64,000 bases of DNA from Brevibacterium sp. (GCF_031179145.1 NZ_JAPSIB010000003.1:62001-126000), one strand, 5' to 3'. Counted from the stretch's first letter, positions 1 to 9,825 are shown. A program made the numbers and translations. The notes: a model not told the origin generated them from the sequence alone.

Positions 1-1
1 C

Positions 2-223
2 GGCAATCCCCTCATCCCCAGCCACCTCGAGGTCGTCACGGCAACGCTGCGCCGGGCGGAGTACCTGCACTTCGATTCGGTCAAGGGCTCGGCCTCACCG
101 GAACAGCACGACGAGATCCTCGCCGCGATCAGATCCGGGGACCGGGAACGTGCGGTCGCTCTGACGCGGGCGAACTGGTCCGTGCTGACCGGCGAGGGGG
201 ACCAGAGCCCGAACGAGCGCTGA
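2..223 (+). CDS. GntR/FadR-family regulator, C-terminal (FCD) fragment; 5' end outside window
   Basis: Open frame from window edge to TGA 221-223; translation ...HDEILAAIRSGDRERAVALTRANWSVL resembles the end of an FCD domain. Confidence 0.6.
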   Translation, partial: GNPLIPSHLEVVTATLRRAEYLHFDSVKGSASPEQHDEILAAIRSGDRERAVALTRANWSVLTGEGDQSPNER

Positions 224-311
224 GTCCGGCGCCGCCTGCGCAGAACCGTCCGGCGTCGCCTGCGCAGAACCGACCGGCATCACCAGCGCAGAACGGTCCG
301 GCGCAGCCTGC

Positions 312-953
312 TCAGATCTTCGCGGCCCCCACCGCCAGCTGCGCGCCGAACGCGACGATGACTCCGCCGGCGATCCGGTCGATCCACTGTCCGAAGGCCT
401 CGGACCTGAGCTTCTTCGACAGAGTGCGGCCGCCCACGACGACGAGGACGAACCACGACATCCCGATGACGCTGTGGACGAGTGCGAGCAGCACACCCAT
501 GAGCAGCGGCGAGACCCCCTCGGGGACGAACTGCGGGATCGTGGCCAGGTAGAAGACTCCGACCTTCGGGTTGAGAAGGTTGGTCATGAATCCGAGCCCC
601 AGCCCCTGCCAGGCGTTGCCCCGGATCTGCGGGAGAGCCGCCTCGGCGTCCTCCTGGGCCTTCTTGAAGCCCTTGATGAGCATGAGGACGCCCATGATCA
701 CGAGGTAGGCGGCGCCGGCGACCGTGAGCATGCGGTACGCGAGGTCGGACGCTGCCAGGAGAAGAGTCGCACCGGTCGCGGTGGCGACGCCCCACACGAT
801 GGTGCCGAGCTGGATGCCGGCGGCGGTCGAGAACGAATAGGTCTTCGAGCGCGTGATGGAGCTGCGCAGGACCAGCGTCGTGTCGAGACCGGGAATGACG
901 GTGAGCAGGACGGCGAAGGCGGCGAACCCGATGAGGGCGGAGGTGATCGTCAC
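312..953 (-). CDS. LysE family translocator
   Basis: 213 aa; N-term hydrophobic with IPGLDTTLVLRSS motif typical of LysE/RhtB. Confidence 0.85.
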   Translation of the reverse strand: MTITSALIGFAAFAVLLTVIPGLDTTLVLRSSITRSKTYSFSTAAGIQLGTIVWGVATATGATLLLAASDLAYRMLTVAGAAYLVIMGVLMLIKGFKKAQEDAEAALPQIRGNAWQGLGLGFMTNLLNPKVGVFYLATIPQFVPEGVSPLLMGVLLALVHSVIGMSWFVLVVVGGRTLSKKLRSEAFGQWIDRIAGGVIVAFGAQLAVGAAKI

Positions 954-1073
954 CGGTCAATCATGGAGCCTGGGACACTGCGGCGGCAACCGGGTCTCGG
1001 GCGGCGGAGAACGGTCCCAGCTTCAAGGTCACTTCCCAGGTTCGTCGGGCATTTCCCGACTTATTCTTTGAGT

Positions 1074-2810
1074 ATGCGCAACTCCTCCGCTTTGAGGCAG
1101 GCCGGCCTCAGGGCGGCGGCCCTGCTCTCCTGCCTGGTTCTCCTCGCCCTGGTCGGTCCCATGCCCGCTCACGCCGCCTATCCGACGAGCGGCGCGATCG
1201 GCACCCTGTACCACTCGCTCGGCGGCAGTTCGGGTCGGCTCGGAGAGACGACGAGCCCCGTTCGGTGCACGCTCATCGAGAACGGGTGCTATCAGTCGTT
1301 CCAACGCGGCTCGATCCACTGGACGAAGGCCACCGGAGCGCAGGCGACCTGGGGCGCGATCCGCACCGCCTGGTCGAGGTCGGGATGGGAGAACGGGCCG
1401 CTCGGATACCCGACCAGCCCGGAACGCTGCACACTCATCCAGAACGGGTGCTATCAGTCGTTCCAACGCGGCTCGATCCACTGGACGAACGCGACCGGAG
1501 CGCATCCGACCTGGGGCGCGATCCGCACGGCATGGAAGAACTCCGGCTGGGAGACCGGGCCACTCGGATATCCGACGACCGATGAGTACCGATCAGGGTC
1601 CGAGACCCGGCAGAACTTCCAGAAGGGCTGGATCTCCTGGGCCAGCGGACGCGGCGCGACGGTGCACATCACGACCGCCCCGGCGTCGTTCTCGCTCAAC
1701 GGGTCCGGATTCGGCCACGGCGTGGGGATGAGCCAGTACGGTGCCCGCGGGATGGCCGCGTCCGGGAAGACCGCGACCCAGATCCTCGAGCACTACTACT
1801 ATCCGGCGAAGGCGACCTCGACCACGGCTCATGCCAACGAGGAGATCAAGGTGCAGCTGGTGGCCGGACGGAAGTCGGTGACCATCACTCCCGCCGCGGG
1901 CCGCCTGCGGGTGAAGGTCGGCTCGTCCGTCCTCGAATCAAGCTCCGCGATCACCGTCGAACGCACCTCGGCGGGCACAGTGAAGGCGATCGTGGGCGGG
2001 ACGTCCCGGGAGGCGAGCTGGATCACCGTGGAGTGGCAGAACACCCGCTACTGGTCGGGCACAGGGGCGACGACGGTGGCGGTGAGCGGGACGCAGAACG
2101 GTGCGACCGGCACCTACCGGCACGGAAAGCTGGAGATCCGGCAGCTGTCGAGCGCGCTCAACGTGCTCGGCGTCATGCGCGTCAACACCGAATACCTGCC
2201 CGGGATCGCCGAGATGCCTGCGTCCTGGCATCAGGAAGCGCTGCGCACGCAGGCCATCGCGTCCCGCACCTACGCGTACCGGAACCTCGGCTCGGTCAAG
2301 TCCGCGTGCGGCTGCAATGTCTACGATGAGGTCGCCTCACAGCGGTTCCTCGGCTGGAACCATGAGAACGCCTCCGGCAGCTCACCCTGGCGCTCCGCCG
2401 TGCGCGCCACGCAGGGTATGTCGGGGTCCTCGGTCACGAACGCCCGGGTGGTCATGCACAGCGGTGCGCTGATCGACGCGGTGTACTCGTCCTCGTCCGG
2501 AGGCAAGACGAACACGGCGGCCGATGTGTGGGGATCCGCCGTGCCGTACCTCAACTCCCGCGACGATGCCGCCTCGAAGACCGCGGCGGCCGGCAACCCC
2601 TATGCCAGCTGGACCGTGTCCGTGAGCCAGTCCAGCATGGCGAAGGCCTTCGGGCTGAGCAATGTGGCGACGATCGAGCTCACCCGCGCCACCTCGGGGC
2701 TCGTGAAGACTGCGAAGGCCACCTCGACGCAGGGGGCGACCGCCACCCGGACCGGCGTTCAGCTGCGCAGTTCGCTGGGACTGAGATCGGCGACGTTCAC
2801 GGTCAAGTGA
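1074..2810 (+). CDS. Secreted SpoIID/LytB-domain protein with N-terminal LGFP-like repeats
   Basis: Signal peptide (MRNSSALRQAGLRAAALLSCLVLLALVGPMPAHAA), three LGFP-like repeats (GPLGYPT), SpoIID core (GFGHGVGMSQYGARGMA, RVNTEYLPGIAEMPASWHQEALRTQAIASRTYA). Confidence 0.85.
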   Translation: MRNSSALRQAGLRAAALLSCLVLLALVGPMPAHAAYPTSGAIGTLYHSLGGSSGRLGETTSPVRCTLIENGCYQSFQRGSIHWTKATGAQATWGAIRTAWSRSGWENGPLGYPTSPERCTLIQNGCYQSFQRGSIHWTNATGAHPTWGAIRTAWKNSGWETGPLGYPTTDEYRSGSETRQNFQKGWISWASGRGATVHITTAPASFSLNGSGFGHGVGMSQYGARGMAASGKTATQILEHYYYPAKATSTTAHANEEIKVQLVAGRKSVTITPAAGRLRVKVGSSVLESSSAITVERTSAGTVKAIVGGTSREASWITVEWQNTRYWSGTGATTVAVSGTQNGATGTYRHGKLEIRQLSSALNVLGVMRVNTEYLPGIAEMPASWHQEALRTQAIASRTYAYRNLGSVKSACGCNVYDEVASQRFLGWNHENASGSSPWRSAVRATQGMSGSSVTNARVVMHSGALIDAVYSSSSGGKTNTAADVWGSAVPYLNSRDDAASKTAAAGNPYASWTVSVSQSSMAKAFGLSNVATIELTRATSGLVKTAKATSTQGATATRTGVQLRSSLGLRSATFTVK

Positions 2811-2835
2811 CGGCTCGCCGCGACGAGCAGCCGAA

Positions 2836-3678
2836 TCAGCGGATGCGGCTGCCCTCGCCCACCGCGGGGATTTCCTCCGTATGGTCCGTGTGGTCGGTGA
2901 GGCGGTGCGAGGAGCGCAGGTAGGCGACGAAGCTGTGCGCCAGGCGACGATGGACCGCGATGAGCTCGCCATCCGCCGCCGCAGCCTCGGCGATGATCGA
3001 CTCCTTCGTCTTGCCCTCCGGCAGCGGCAGAGAGTCCGAGTCCAGCCACCGAGCGATCTGCTCCGCATCGGTCTCGGGGTGGAACTGCGTGCCCCAGGCG
3101 CACTCGCCCACCCGGAACGCCTGCACCGGAGCGTCCGAGCCTGTGACGAGCAGCTGCGCCCCCTCGGGCAGGTCCATCTGCTCCTGGTGGAAGAGAACTG
3201 CGGGGAACGAAGGGGCTGCCGGATCGGATCCCGCGGAGGTCTCCCCCGCCCGGTTCGGCCCCGCCGAGCCGCCTCCCCCGAGCACCCCGAAGACCGGGTC
3301 CGCTTCTCCCGCCGAGGTGACGTGCAGCTGATAGACCCCGATCTGCGGGCGCGTGCGCCGGCCGATGGCCGCCGAGGTGGCCACGGCGAGCATCTCTCCG
3401 CCGAGGCAGATGTCGAAGCTGGCGAACTCCCCCGCCGCTGAGCGTCGAAGCAGATCCCTGACCTGCGGAAACCATGGATTCTCCGCATCGTCGCAGGGCC
3501 CGGACGCACCCCCGAGGACGATGAGTCCCGCATACCCGGCGAGATCGTCGGGAATGGGCTCGCCGAGGTGGGGACGGCGGATCTCGAGATCGGCCCCTGC
3601 TTCGATCAGCCAGTCGCCGAAGCGCTCGGGTCCGGTGCCGCGTTCGTGTTCGATCACCAGTATCCGAAGTTCGGTCAT
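2836..3678 (-). CDS. Type 1 glutamine amidotransferase
   Basis: MTELRILVIEHERGTG..., catalytic-type FDICLGGEM and WGTQFHPE motifs; start chosen at internal ATG. Confidence 0.75.
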   Translation of the reverse strand: MTELRILVIEHERGTGPERFGDWLIEAGADLEIRRPHLGEPIPDDLAGYAGLIVLGGASGPCDDAENPWFPQVRDLLRRSAAGEFASFDICLGGEMLAVATSAAIGRRTRPQIGVYQLHVTSAGEADPVFGVLGGGGSAGPNRAGETSAGSDPAAPSFPAVLFHQEQMDLPEGAQLLVTGSDAPVQAFRVGECAWGTQFHPETDAEQIARWLDSDSLPLPEGKTKESIIAEAAAADGELIAVHRRLAHSFVAYLRSSHRLTDHTDHTEEIPAVGEGSRIR

Positions 3679-3714
3679 GGGATCATGATGGCGCATTCTC
3701 ACTCGCCGAGGCCT

Positions 3715-4491
3715 CTACTCAGCGGTCACATAGGCGGCGGTGATCCCACCGTCGACGTTGAAGGCCGTGGCGTTGACGAAGGTCGAGTCGTCGCTGGCGA
3801 GGAAGGCCACTGCCGCGGCGATCTCCTCCGGCTCGCCGAAGCGACCGCCGGGCACGTGGACGAGTCGGCGCTGGGCCTGGACCGGGTCGGCGGCGAAGAG
3901 GTCGCGCAGGAGCGGGGTGTTGACGGGTCCAGGGCACAGGGCGTTGACGCGGATTCCCTGCTTGGCGAATTCCACCCCGAGTTCGCGGCTCATCGACAGC
4001 ACCCCTCCCTTGGACGCGGAGTAGGAGATCTGCGAGGTGGCCGCCCCCATCAGCGCGACGAATGAGGCCGTGTTGATGACCGACCCCGCACCCTGCTTGA
4101 CCATCTGCTCGATCGCGTACTTGCTGCACAGGTACACGGAGGTGAGGTTGACCGTCTGCACCCGCGACCAGGCTTCGATGTCGGTGTCGAGGATCGAACT
4201 GTCGTCGGTCGGGTTGATGCCCGCATTGTTGAAGGCCACATCGACCCGGCCGTAGTGCTCGACGGTGCGCGCGAAGAGGTTCTTCACGTCCTCTTCCTTG
4301 GCCACATTGACCTTGACGAAGAGTCCGCCCAGTTCCTCGGCCACCTGCGGGCCCTTGACCTCGTCGAGATCGGCGATGACGACATTGGCTCCCTCTTCGG
4401 CCAGACGGCGGGCGCTGGCCAGTCCGATCCCGGAGGCTCCCCCGGTGATCACGCAGACCTTGTCCTTGAGGCGAGTCGCTGCAGTGCTCAT
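3715..4491 (-). CDS. SDR family oxidoreductase
   Basis: TGGASGIG nucleotide-binding motif, NNAGI, YSASKGG active site. Confidence 0.9.
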   Translation of the reverse strand: MSTAATRLKDKVCVITGGASGIGLASARRLAEEGANVVIADLDEVKGPQVAEELGGLFVKVNVAKEEDVKNLFARTVEHYGRVDVAFNNAGINPTDDSSILDTDIEAWSRVQTVNLTSVYLCSKYAIEQMVKQGAGSVINTASFVALMGAATSQISYSASKGGVLSMSRELGVEFAKQGIRVNALCPGPVNTPLLRDLFAADPVQAQRRLVHVPGGRFGEPEEIAAAVAFLASDDSTFVNATAFNVDGGITAAYVTAE

Positions 4492-4581
4492 TGTTCTCCT
4501 TGTTGTTCAGTGCTGTGCGAAGTGTGGTGTGCGACGGCGTCATGTCGTCGGACGTCGAGCCCTTCCGGCCCGCGCCGGCCC

Positions 4582-5946
4582 TCAGGCGCCGCGGGTGGCG
4601 AAGAAGACGTTCTTCGTCTCGGTGAAGGCGGACACCGCGTCGGGGCCGAGTTCCCGGCCCAGACCCGATTGCTTGAAGCCGCCGAACGGCGTCCAGTACC
4701 GCACCGAGGAGTGCGAGTTCACGGACAGGTTTCCGGCCTCGACCCCGCGAGAGACTCTCATGGCCCGGTCGAGGCTGTTCGTCCAGATCGACCCGGACAG
4801 CCCGTATTCGGTGTTGTTGGCGATCGCCAGGGCCTCCTCCTCGGTGTCGAAGGGCACGACCGAGACGACGGGACCGAAGATCTCCTCGTTGAAGTCGGGC
4901 CGGTCCAGGTCACCGGGGGTGAGCACGGTGGGAGGGAACCAGAATCCTGGCCCGTCGGGGCAGGTGCCGGTGAAGGCCACCTCGGCGGCGTCGACGTATC
5001 CCGCCACCTTCTCCCGGTGAGCCGCGGTGACCAGGGGTCCCATGTCGGTATCCGACCGGCTCGGGTCGCCGCAGGTGAAGCCCGCCACCGACTCCTCGAG
5101 CGCGGCCATGAAGTCGGAATAGATCCCGCGCTGGACGAGCAGGCGGGAGCGCGAGCAGCAGTCCTGACCGGAGTTGTCGAACACTGAACCCGGGGCCGCG
5201 GCGACCGCCTCGGCGAGGTCCGCATCGTCGAAGACGATGTTCGCGTTCTTGCCGCCGAGCTCGAGGGTCACGTTCTTCACCTGCGCGGCGCAGCCGGACA
5301 TGATCCGCTTCCCCACCTCGGTGGAGCCGGTGAACACGATCTTGCGCACATCGGGGTGGGTGACGAAACGCTCGCCCACGACGGAGCCGCGACCAGGGAT
5401 GACGTTGAGCACTCCCTCCGGCAGCCCGGCCTCGAGGGCGAGTTCGCCGATCCGGATCGCCGTCAGCGGGGTGATCTCGGCGGGTTTGAGCACCACGGTG
5501 TTCCCGGCGGCGAGCGCGGGCGCGAATCCCCAGCCGGCGATCGGCATCGGGAAGTTCCACGGCACGATGACGCCGACGACGCCGAGCGGTTCGGCGAAGG
5601 TCACGTTCATCCCCCCGTCGACGGGGATCTGCCGGCCGAAGAGCCGCTCCGGCACTCCCGCGTAGTACTCGATGACGTCGCGGACGTTCCCCGCCTCCCA
5701 GGTCGCATTGGAGATCGTGTGCCCGGCATTGGCGACCTCGAGGGCGGCGAGCTCATCGATGTGGGCGTCGACGACATCCGCGAAGCGGCGCAGGAGCCGG
5801 GCCCGGTCCCCAGGCGCCACGGTCCGCCACGTCTCAAAGGCCGCACGGGCCTTGGCGATGACCCTGTCCGTGGTCTCGAGGTCGGCGAGCTCGACCTCTT
5901 CCAGGAATTCTTCCGTGGCCGGATTGATGACCCTGTAGGCAGTCAA
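4582..5946 (-). CDS. NAD(P)-dependent aldehyde dehydrogenase family protein
   Basis: PWNFP, LELGGKNANIVFDDAD, GQDCCSRSR, EIFGPVVSV motifs. Confidence 0.92.
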   Translation of the reverse strand: MTAYRVINPATEEFLEEVELADLETTDRVIAKARAAFETWRTVAPGDRARLLRRFADVVDAHIDELAALEVANAGHTISNATWEAGNVRDVIEYYAGVPERLFGRQIPVDGGMNVTFAEPLGVVGVIVPWNFPMPIAGWGFAPALAAGNTVVLKPAEITPLTAIRIGELALEAGLPEGVLNVIPGRGSVVGERFVTHPDVRKIVFTGSTEVGKRIMSGCAAQVKNVTLELGGKNANIVFDDADLAEAVAAAPGSVFDNSGQDCCSRSRLLVQRGIYSDFMAALEESVAGFTCGDPSRSDTDMGPLVTAAHREKVAGYVDAAEVAFTGTCPDGPGFWFPPTVLTPGDLDRPDFNEEIFGPVVSVVPFDTEEEALAIANNTEYGLSGSIWTNSLDRAMRVSRGVEAGNLSVNSHSSVRYWTPFGGFKQSGLGRELGPDAVSAFTETKNVFFATRGA

Positions 5947-5973
5947 CGAAGTTCTCTCCTCATTCGTGGGTGT

Positions 5974-6774
5974 TCAGTGTCGTGGGGGTTGGGTGTCGTG
6001 GGGGTTGGGTGTCGTGGGGGTTGGGAGTCGTGAGGCTGTCGGGCTCCGGGTGGCGTCGACGAGGGCCTGCACGACCCGTTCGTCCTCCGTGTGGTGCTCG
6101 GGATGCCACTGGACCGCGAGCATCCACCCCGGCCAGTCCCCGGCGGACTCCGGCTCGAGGAGCTCCACCAGGCCCTCCGCATTGTGTCCGGAGGCCTTCA
6201 GACCTGCGCCGAGGCGGTCGATTCCCTGGTGGTGATAGCAGGGTGCCGTGAGCCGTGGGCCCAGAACCGCCTCGGCGAGGGTCCCGGGCACCGTGTCGAC
6301 CTCGACCTCACCGTAGACTCCCGGCGCCGGCTGATACTCCGAGTGATCGATGACCTCGGGCAGGTGCTGGTGCAGAGTCCCGCCGGCGAAGACGTTGATG
6401 ACCTGCATCCCCCGGCAGATTCCGAGCACCGGCAGCGCGCGAGCCCGCGCGGCCTCGAGCAGCATGAGCTCCGAGGCGTCCCGGTGAGGCTGCGAGGCCG
6501 TCCTCGGATGCGCCGGCTGCCCGTAGGCCCCGGCGTCGACGTCCGCGCCGCCGGCGAGGATGAGTCCGTCGACCCGGTCGAGGACCGCAGGCCTGAGCCC
6601 ATGCGGCGGCAGCAGCACGGGGATCCCGCCGCATGCTGCGACCATCCGCACGTAGTCGGCCGGGATCAGGGCCGCCTCGGCGTCCCACACACCCCAGGCC
6701 GCCTGCTGCTGGTAACAGCTGATGGCGATGACAGGCGTGTCAGTGCTGACGGGCGCGTCAGTGCCGTGGGGCAT
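5974..6774 (-). CDS. Gamma-glutamyl-gamma-aminobutyrate hydrolase family (PuuD-like) class I amidotransferase
   Basis: VIAISCYQQQ..., LPVLGICRGMQVINVFAGGTLHQHL, WMLAVQWHPE; ATG at 6774 in frame. Confidence 0.85.
   Translation of the reverse strand: MPHGTDAPVSTDTPVIAISCYQQQAAWGVWDAEAALIPADYVRMVAACGGIPVLLPPHGLRPAVLDRVDGLILAGGADVDAGAYGQPAHPRTASQPHRDASELMLLEAARARALPVLGICRGMQVINVFAGGTLHQHLPEVIDHSEYQPAPGVYGEVEVDTVPGTLAEAVLGPRLTAPCYHHQGIDRLGAGLKASGHNAEGLVELLEPESAGDWPGWMLAVQWHPEHHTEDERVVQALVDATRSPTASRLPTPTTPNPHDTQPPRH
5978..6025. repeat. Tandem repeat, 3 perfect copies of 16-bp TGTCGTGGGGGTTGGG inside the 3' end of the puuD-like gene
   Basis: Read directly: 5978-5993, 5994-6009, 6010-6025. Confidence 0.95.
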
Positions 6775-6778
6775 GCTC

Positions 6779-8197
6779 TCAGAGTCGTTCGAAGCCACGG
6801 ATCCTCTCCCAGTCGGTGACGGTCGCGTTGTAGGCCTCCAGCTCCACATCGGCGGCATGAACATAATGCCTGACGACATCTTCGCCGAGGGCCGAGTTCG
6901 CCACCTGGGACGAGGCCAGCCGATCGCGGGCGCCCTGGAGGGTGGTGGGCAAGCGCGCGGCATCCGAGGCATAGGCGTTGCCTGAGGTGATCTCGGGCAT
7001 CTCGAGTTCGTTCTCGATTCCGTGCAGACCGGCCGCCACCAGGGCGGCGGTGGCGAGGTAGGGATTGAGGTCGGCCCCGCCCACACGGCACTCGACCCGC
7101 AGGGATTCACCGCTGCCGACGACCCGGAAGGCACAGGAGCGGTTGTCGAATCCCCAGGCCACCGCGGTGGGGGCGAAGGATCCCTCGACGAAGCGCTTGT
7201 AGGAGTTGATGTTGGGGGCGAAGAAGTAGGTGAAGTCCTCGATGCAGGCCAGCTGACCGGCGATGAAGTGCTCCATCAGCCTCGAGAATCCGTGCTCGCC
7301 GTCTCCGGCCATGACCATCTGCCCATCCGCGGACCGGAAGCTGAGATGGATGTGGCAGGACGAGCCCTCCTTCTGGTCGTACTTGGCCATGAAGGTGATC
7401 GACTTCCCGTGCTGGGCGGCGATCTCCTTCGCGCCGTTCTTGTACACCGCGTGGTCGTCGCAGGCCTTGAGCGCGGGCTGGTACTTGAAGGTGATCTCGT
7501 GCTGGCCGAAGTTGCACTCTCCTTTCGCCCCTTCGACGTAGAGTCCCGCTCCGGCCATGGAGTTGCGGATGTCGCGCAGCAGCGGTTCGACCCGCGCCGT
7601 GCCCAGCAGGGAGTAGTCGACGTTGTACTGGTTCGACGGGGTCATCCGGGTGTAGCCGGAGGCGAATCCCTCCTCATAGGTGGTGTCGAAGGTGATGAAC
7701 TCGAGCTCGGTTCCGGCGAAGGCGCTCAGCCCGTGCTCGCCGAGGCGGTCGAGCTGTCTCTTGAGGATCTGACGTGGGGAGGCGCTCACCTCGGCGCCGG
7801 TCGTCCACAGGATGTCGCAGTTGACCATGGCGGTGCCCGGCTGCCACGGGATGAGGCGCAGGGTGGCGAGATCCGGCTTCATCACCATGTCCCCGTAGCC
7901 GGTCTCCCACGAGGACATCTCATAACCTGCGACGGTGTTCATCTCGACGTCGACGGCCAGCAGATAGTTGCAGCATTCCGAGCCGTGGCCTATCGACTCC
8001 TCGAGGAAGAACTGGGCGCCCAGCCGCTTTCCCTGCAGTCGCCCCAGGGAGTCGGTGACGGCGACCACGACGGTGTCGATCGTGCCCGCCGCGACGAGGT
8101 CGCGCAGCTCCTCGACGCTCAGCGGCGGGGCCTGGACCGATCCCTTCGTCGTTCTCTGCGGCGAGGTCGGCGTGGTCGGAACGGATGCTTCTCTCAT
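6779..8197 (-). CDS. Glutamine synthetase family protein (candidate gamma-glutamyl-amine ligase)
   Basis: VVAVTDSLGRLQGKRL, GECNFGQHEITFKY, SCHIHLSF, RVVGSGESLRVECRVGGADLNPYLATAALVAAGLHGIEN motifs; ATG 8197. Confidence 0.88.
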   Translation of the reverse strand: MREASVPTTPTSPQRTTKGSVQAPPLSVEELRDLVAAGTIDTVVVAVTDSLGRLQGKRLGAQFFLEESIGHGSECCNYLLAVDVEMNTVAGYEMSSWETGYGDMVMKPDLATLRLIPWQPGTAMVNCDILWTTGAEVSASPRQILKRQLDRLGEHGLSAFAGTELEFITFDTTYEEGFASGYTRMTPSNQYNVDYSLLGTARVEPLLRDIRNSMAGAGLYVEGAKGECNFGQHEITFKYQPALKACDDHAVYKNGAKEIAAQHGKSITFMAKYDQKEGSSCHIHLSFRSADGQMVMAGDGEHGFSRLMEHFIAGQLACIEDFTYFFAPNINSYKRFVEGSFAPTAVAWGFDNRSCAFRVVGSGESLRVECRVGGADLNPYLATAALVAAGLHGIENELEMPEITSGNAYASDAARLPTTLQGARDRLASSQVANSALGEDVVRHYVHAADVELEAYNATVTDWERIRGFERL

Positions 8198-8280
8198 GCG
8201 GGGGTCCTCTGTTCGGGAATCTGGACGGCAGTCTGGTCGGACGGTGGAGGCGGGCATGGGGTCGGTGAGCGCGCGATCGA

Positions 8281-9717
8281 TCACTTGAGCTCCTCCTCGG
8301 CGGCCTGGATCTGGGCGAACTCCTCCTCCGGGGCGCTCGCGACGAGGTGGTGCCGCGAGTAGAGCCAGAAGTAGGCGAGCGCGACGAGGAAGACTCCGGC
8401 GGCGATGGCGGCCGCGGTGATGTCGACGAAGAAGGTCGCGATCACGGCGACCGAGGCCAGCACCAAGGCGATGGAGGTCGTGACGATGCCGCCCGGGGTG
8501 CGATAGCCGCGCGGCAGATCCGGTTCCTTGATCCGCAGGCGGATGTGGGAGAGATTGAGCAGGACGTACGACACCGTGGCGCCGAAGACGGCGACATTGA
8601 GCAGGATCCCGCCGTTGCCGTCGACGACGATCGCGAGGATGAAGCCGATGGTGCCCGGCACGATGAGGGCGAGCACCGGGGTCCGGCGGCCGCCCGTGAG
8701 CGACATCCACTTGGGCAGGTATCCCGCCCGGGACAGCGCGAAGAGCTGCCGGGAGTAGGCGAAGATGATGGAGAAGAAGCTCGCCACCAGTCCCGCGAGT
8801 CCGGCCCAGTTGACGAAGGTCGCCAGCGCCGAGTTCTCGCCGTAGGCCTGACGCAGCGCCTCAGGCAGGGGGTTGTCGGATTCGCCCATCGCCGTGGCCC
8901 CGGCGACCCCGGGGACGAGGATGAGCATGAGGGCGCCGAAGACGACGAGGACCGCCATCGCGGTGATGATCCCGCGTGGCATGTCCCGTTTGGGGTCGGC
9001 CGATTCCTCGGCGGCCAGGGGGACGCCCTCGACGGCGAGGAAGAACCAGATGCCGAAGACCAGGGAGGCGAGCAGACCGCTGAGGCCCATGGGCAGGAAC
9101 GTGCTCGACCCGAGTGCCGCGGTGGGTTCGATGTCGAAGAGCTTGGAGGCGTCGAAGTGCGGTACGGCGGCGAAGACGAAGACGATGAGGGCGATCACGG
9201 CCACCGCGGTGATGACGAACATGAGGCGCAGCGCCTCGCCGACTCCCCACAGGTGGATGCCGATGAAGATCGCGTAGGCCGCCAGGTAGATCGTCCACAC
9301 GGGGACGCTCTCGGGAAGGATCCCGAGGGCTTGGACGTAGCCGGCGATGAAGGTTGAGATGGCCGCGGGTGCCATGGTGTATTCGATGAGGATCGCCATT
9401 CCGGTGGCGAATCCGCCCAGCGGTCCCAGGGCCCGCCGGGCGAAGCCGTAGCCGGCACCCGCCGTGGGCAGGGTGGAGGACAGCTCCGCCAGGCCGAAGA
9501 CCATGCACACGTACATGAGTCCCATGAGCAGGAACGCGATGAGGAGCCCGCCCCACCCGCCTGCCGCGAGTCCCAGGTTCCAGCCCGAGAAGTCGCCGGA
9601 GATGACATAGGCGACGCCGAGACCCGCGAGCAGGATCCACCCAGCCGCGCCCTTCTTCAGTTGTCGCTTCTCCAAATAGTTCTCGGCCACATTGCCGTAT
9701 TCGATGTTCCGGCTCAT
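8281..9717 (-). CDS. APC superfamily permease, ethanolamine-permease-like
   Basis: GVAYVISGDFSGWNLGLAAGGWGGLLIA...LPTAGAGYGFARRALGPLGGFATGMAILIEYTMAPAAI resembles the ethanolamine permease family. Confidence 0.8.
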   Translation of the reverse strand: MSRNIEYGNVAENYLEKRQLKKGAAGWILLAGLGVAYVISGDFSGWNLGLAAGGWGGLLIAFLLMGLMYVCMVFGLAELSSTLPTAGAGYGFARRALGPLGGFATGMAILIEYTMAPAAISTFIAGYVQALGILPESVPVWTIYLAAYAIFIGIHLWGVGEALRLMFVITAVAVIALIVFVFAAVPHFDASKLFDIEPTAALGSSTFLPMGLSGLLASLVFGIWFFLAVEGVPLAAEESADPKRDMPRGIITAMAVLVVFGALMLILVPGVAGATAMGESDNPLPEALRQAYGENSALATFVNWAGLAGLVASFFSIIFAYSRQLFALSRAGYLPKWMSLTGGRRTPVLALIVPGTIGFILAIVVDGNGGILLNVAVFGATVSYVLLNLSHIRLRIKEPDLPRGYRTPGGIVTTSIALVLASVAVIATFFVDITAAAIAAGVFLVALAYFWLYSRHHLVASAPEEEFAQIQAAEEELK

Positions 9718-9789
9718 ATCCGCCCTCAACGTCGTTGCTGATTCGAAATTCTCGTACCCAGTCCACGTTCTGTGCTGGTTCCCGGTCCA

Positions 9790-9817
9790 CTCAATGGATT
9801 GATTTCATACCATTGAG
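9790..9817. promoter_or_regulatory. Inverted repeat CTCAATGG-N12-CCATTGAG in the divergent permease/GntR promoter region
   Basis: Perfect 8-bp arms read directly. Confidence 0.7.
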
Positions 9818-9825
9818 CTGTGTCG

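Noticed and set aside
474-1073. Upstream 200-aa extension of the SpoIID-like ORF
   Set aside because: It runs antisense to LysE; a proper signal peptide starts at ATG 1074.
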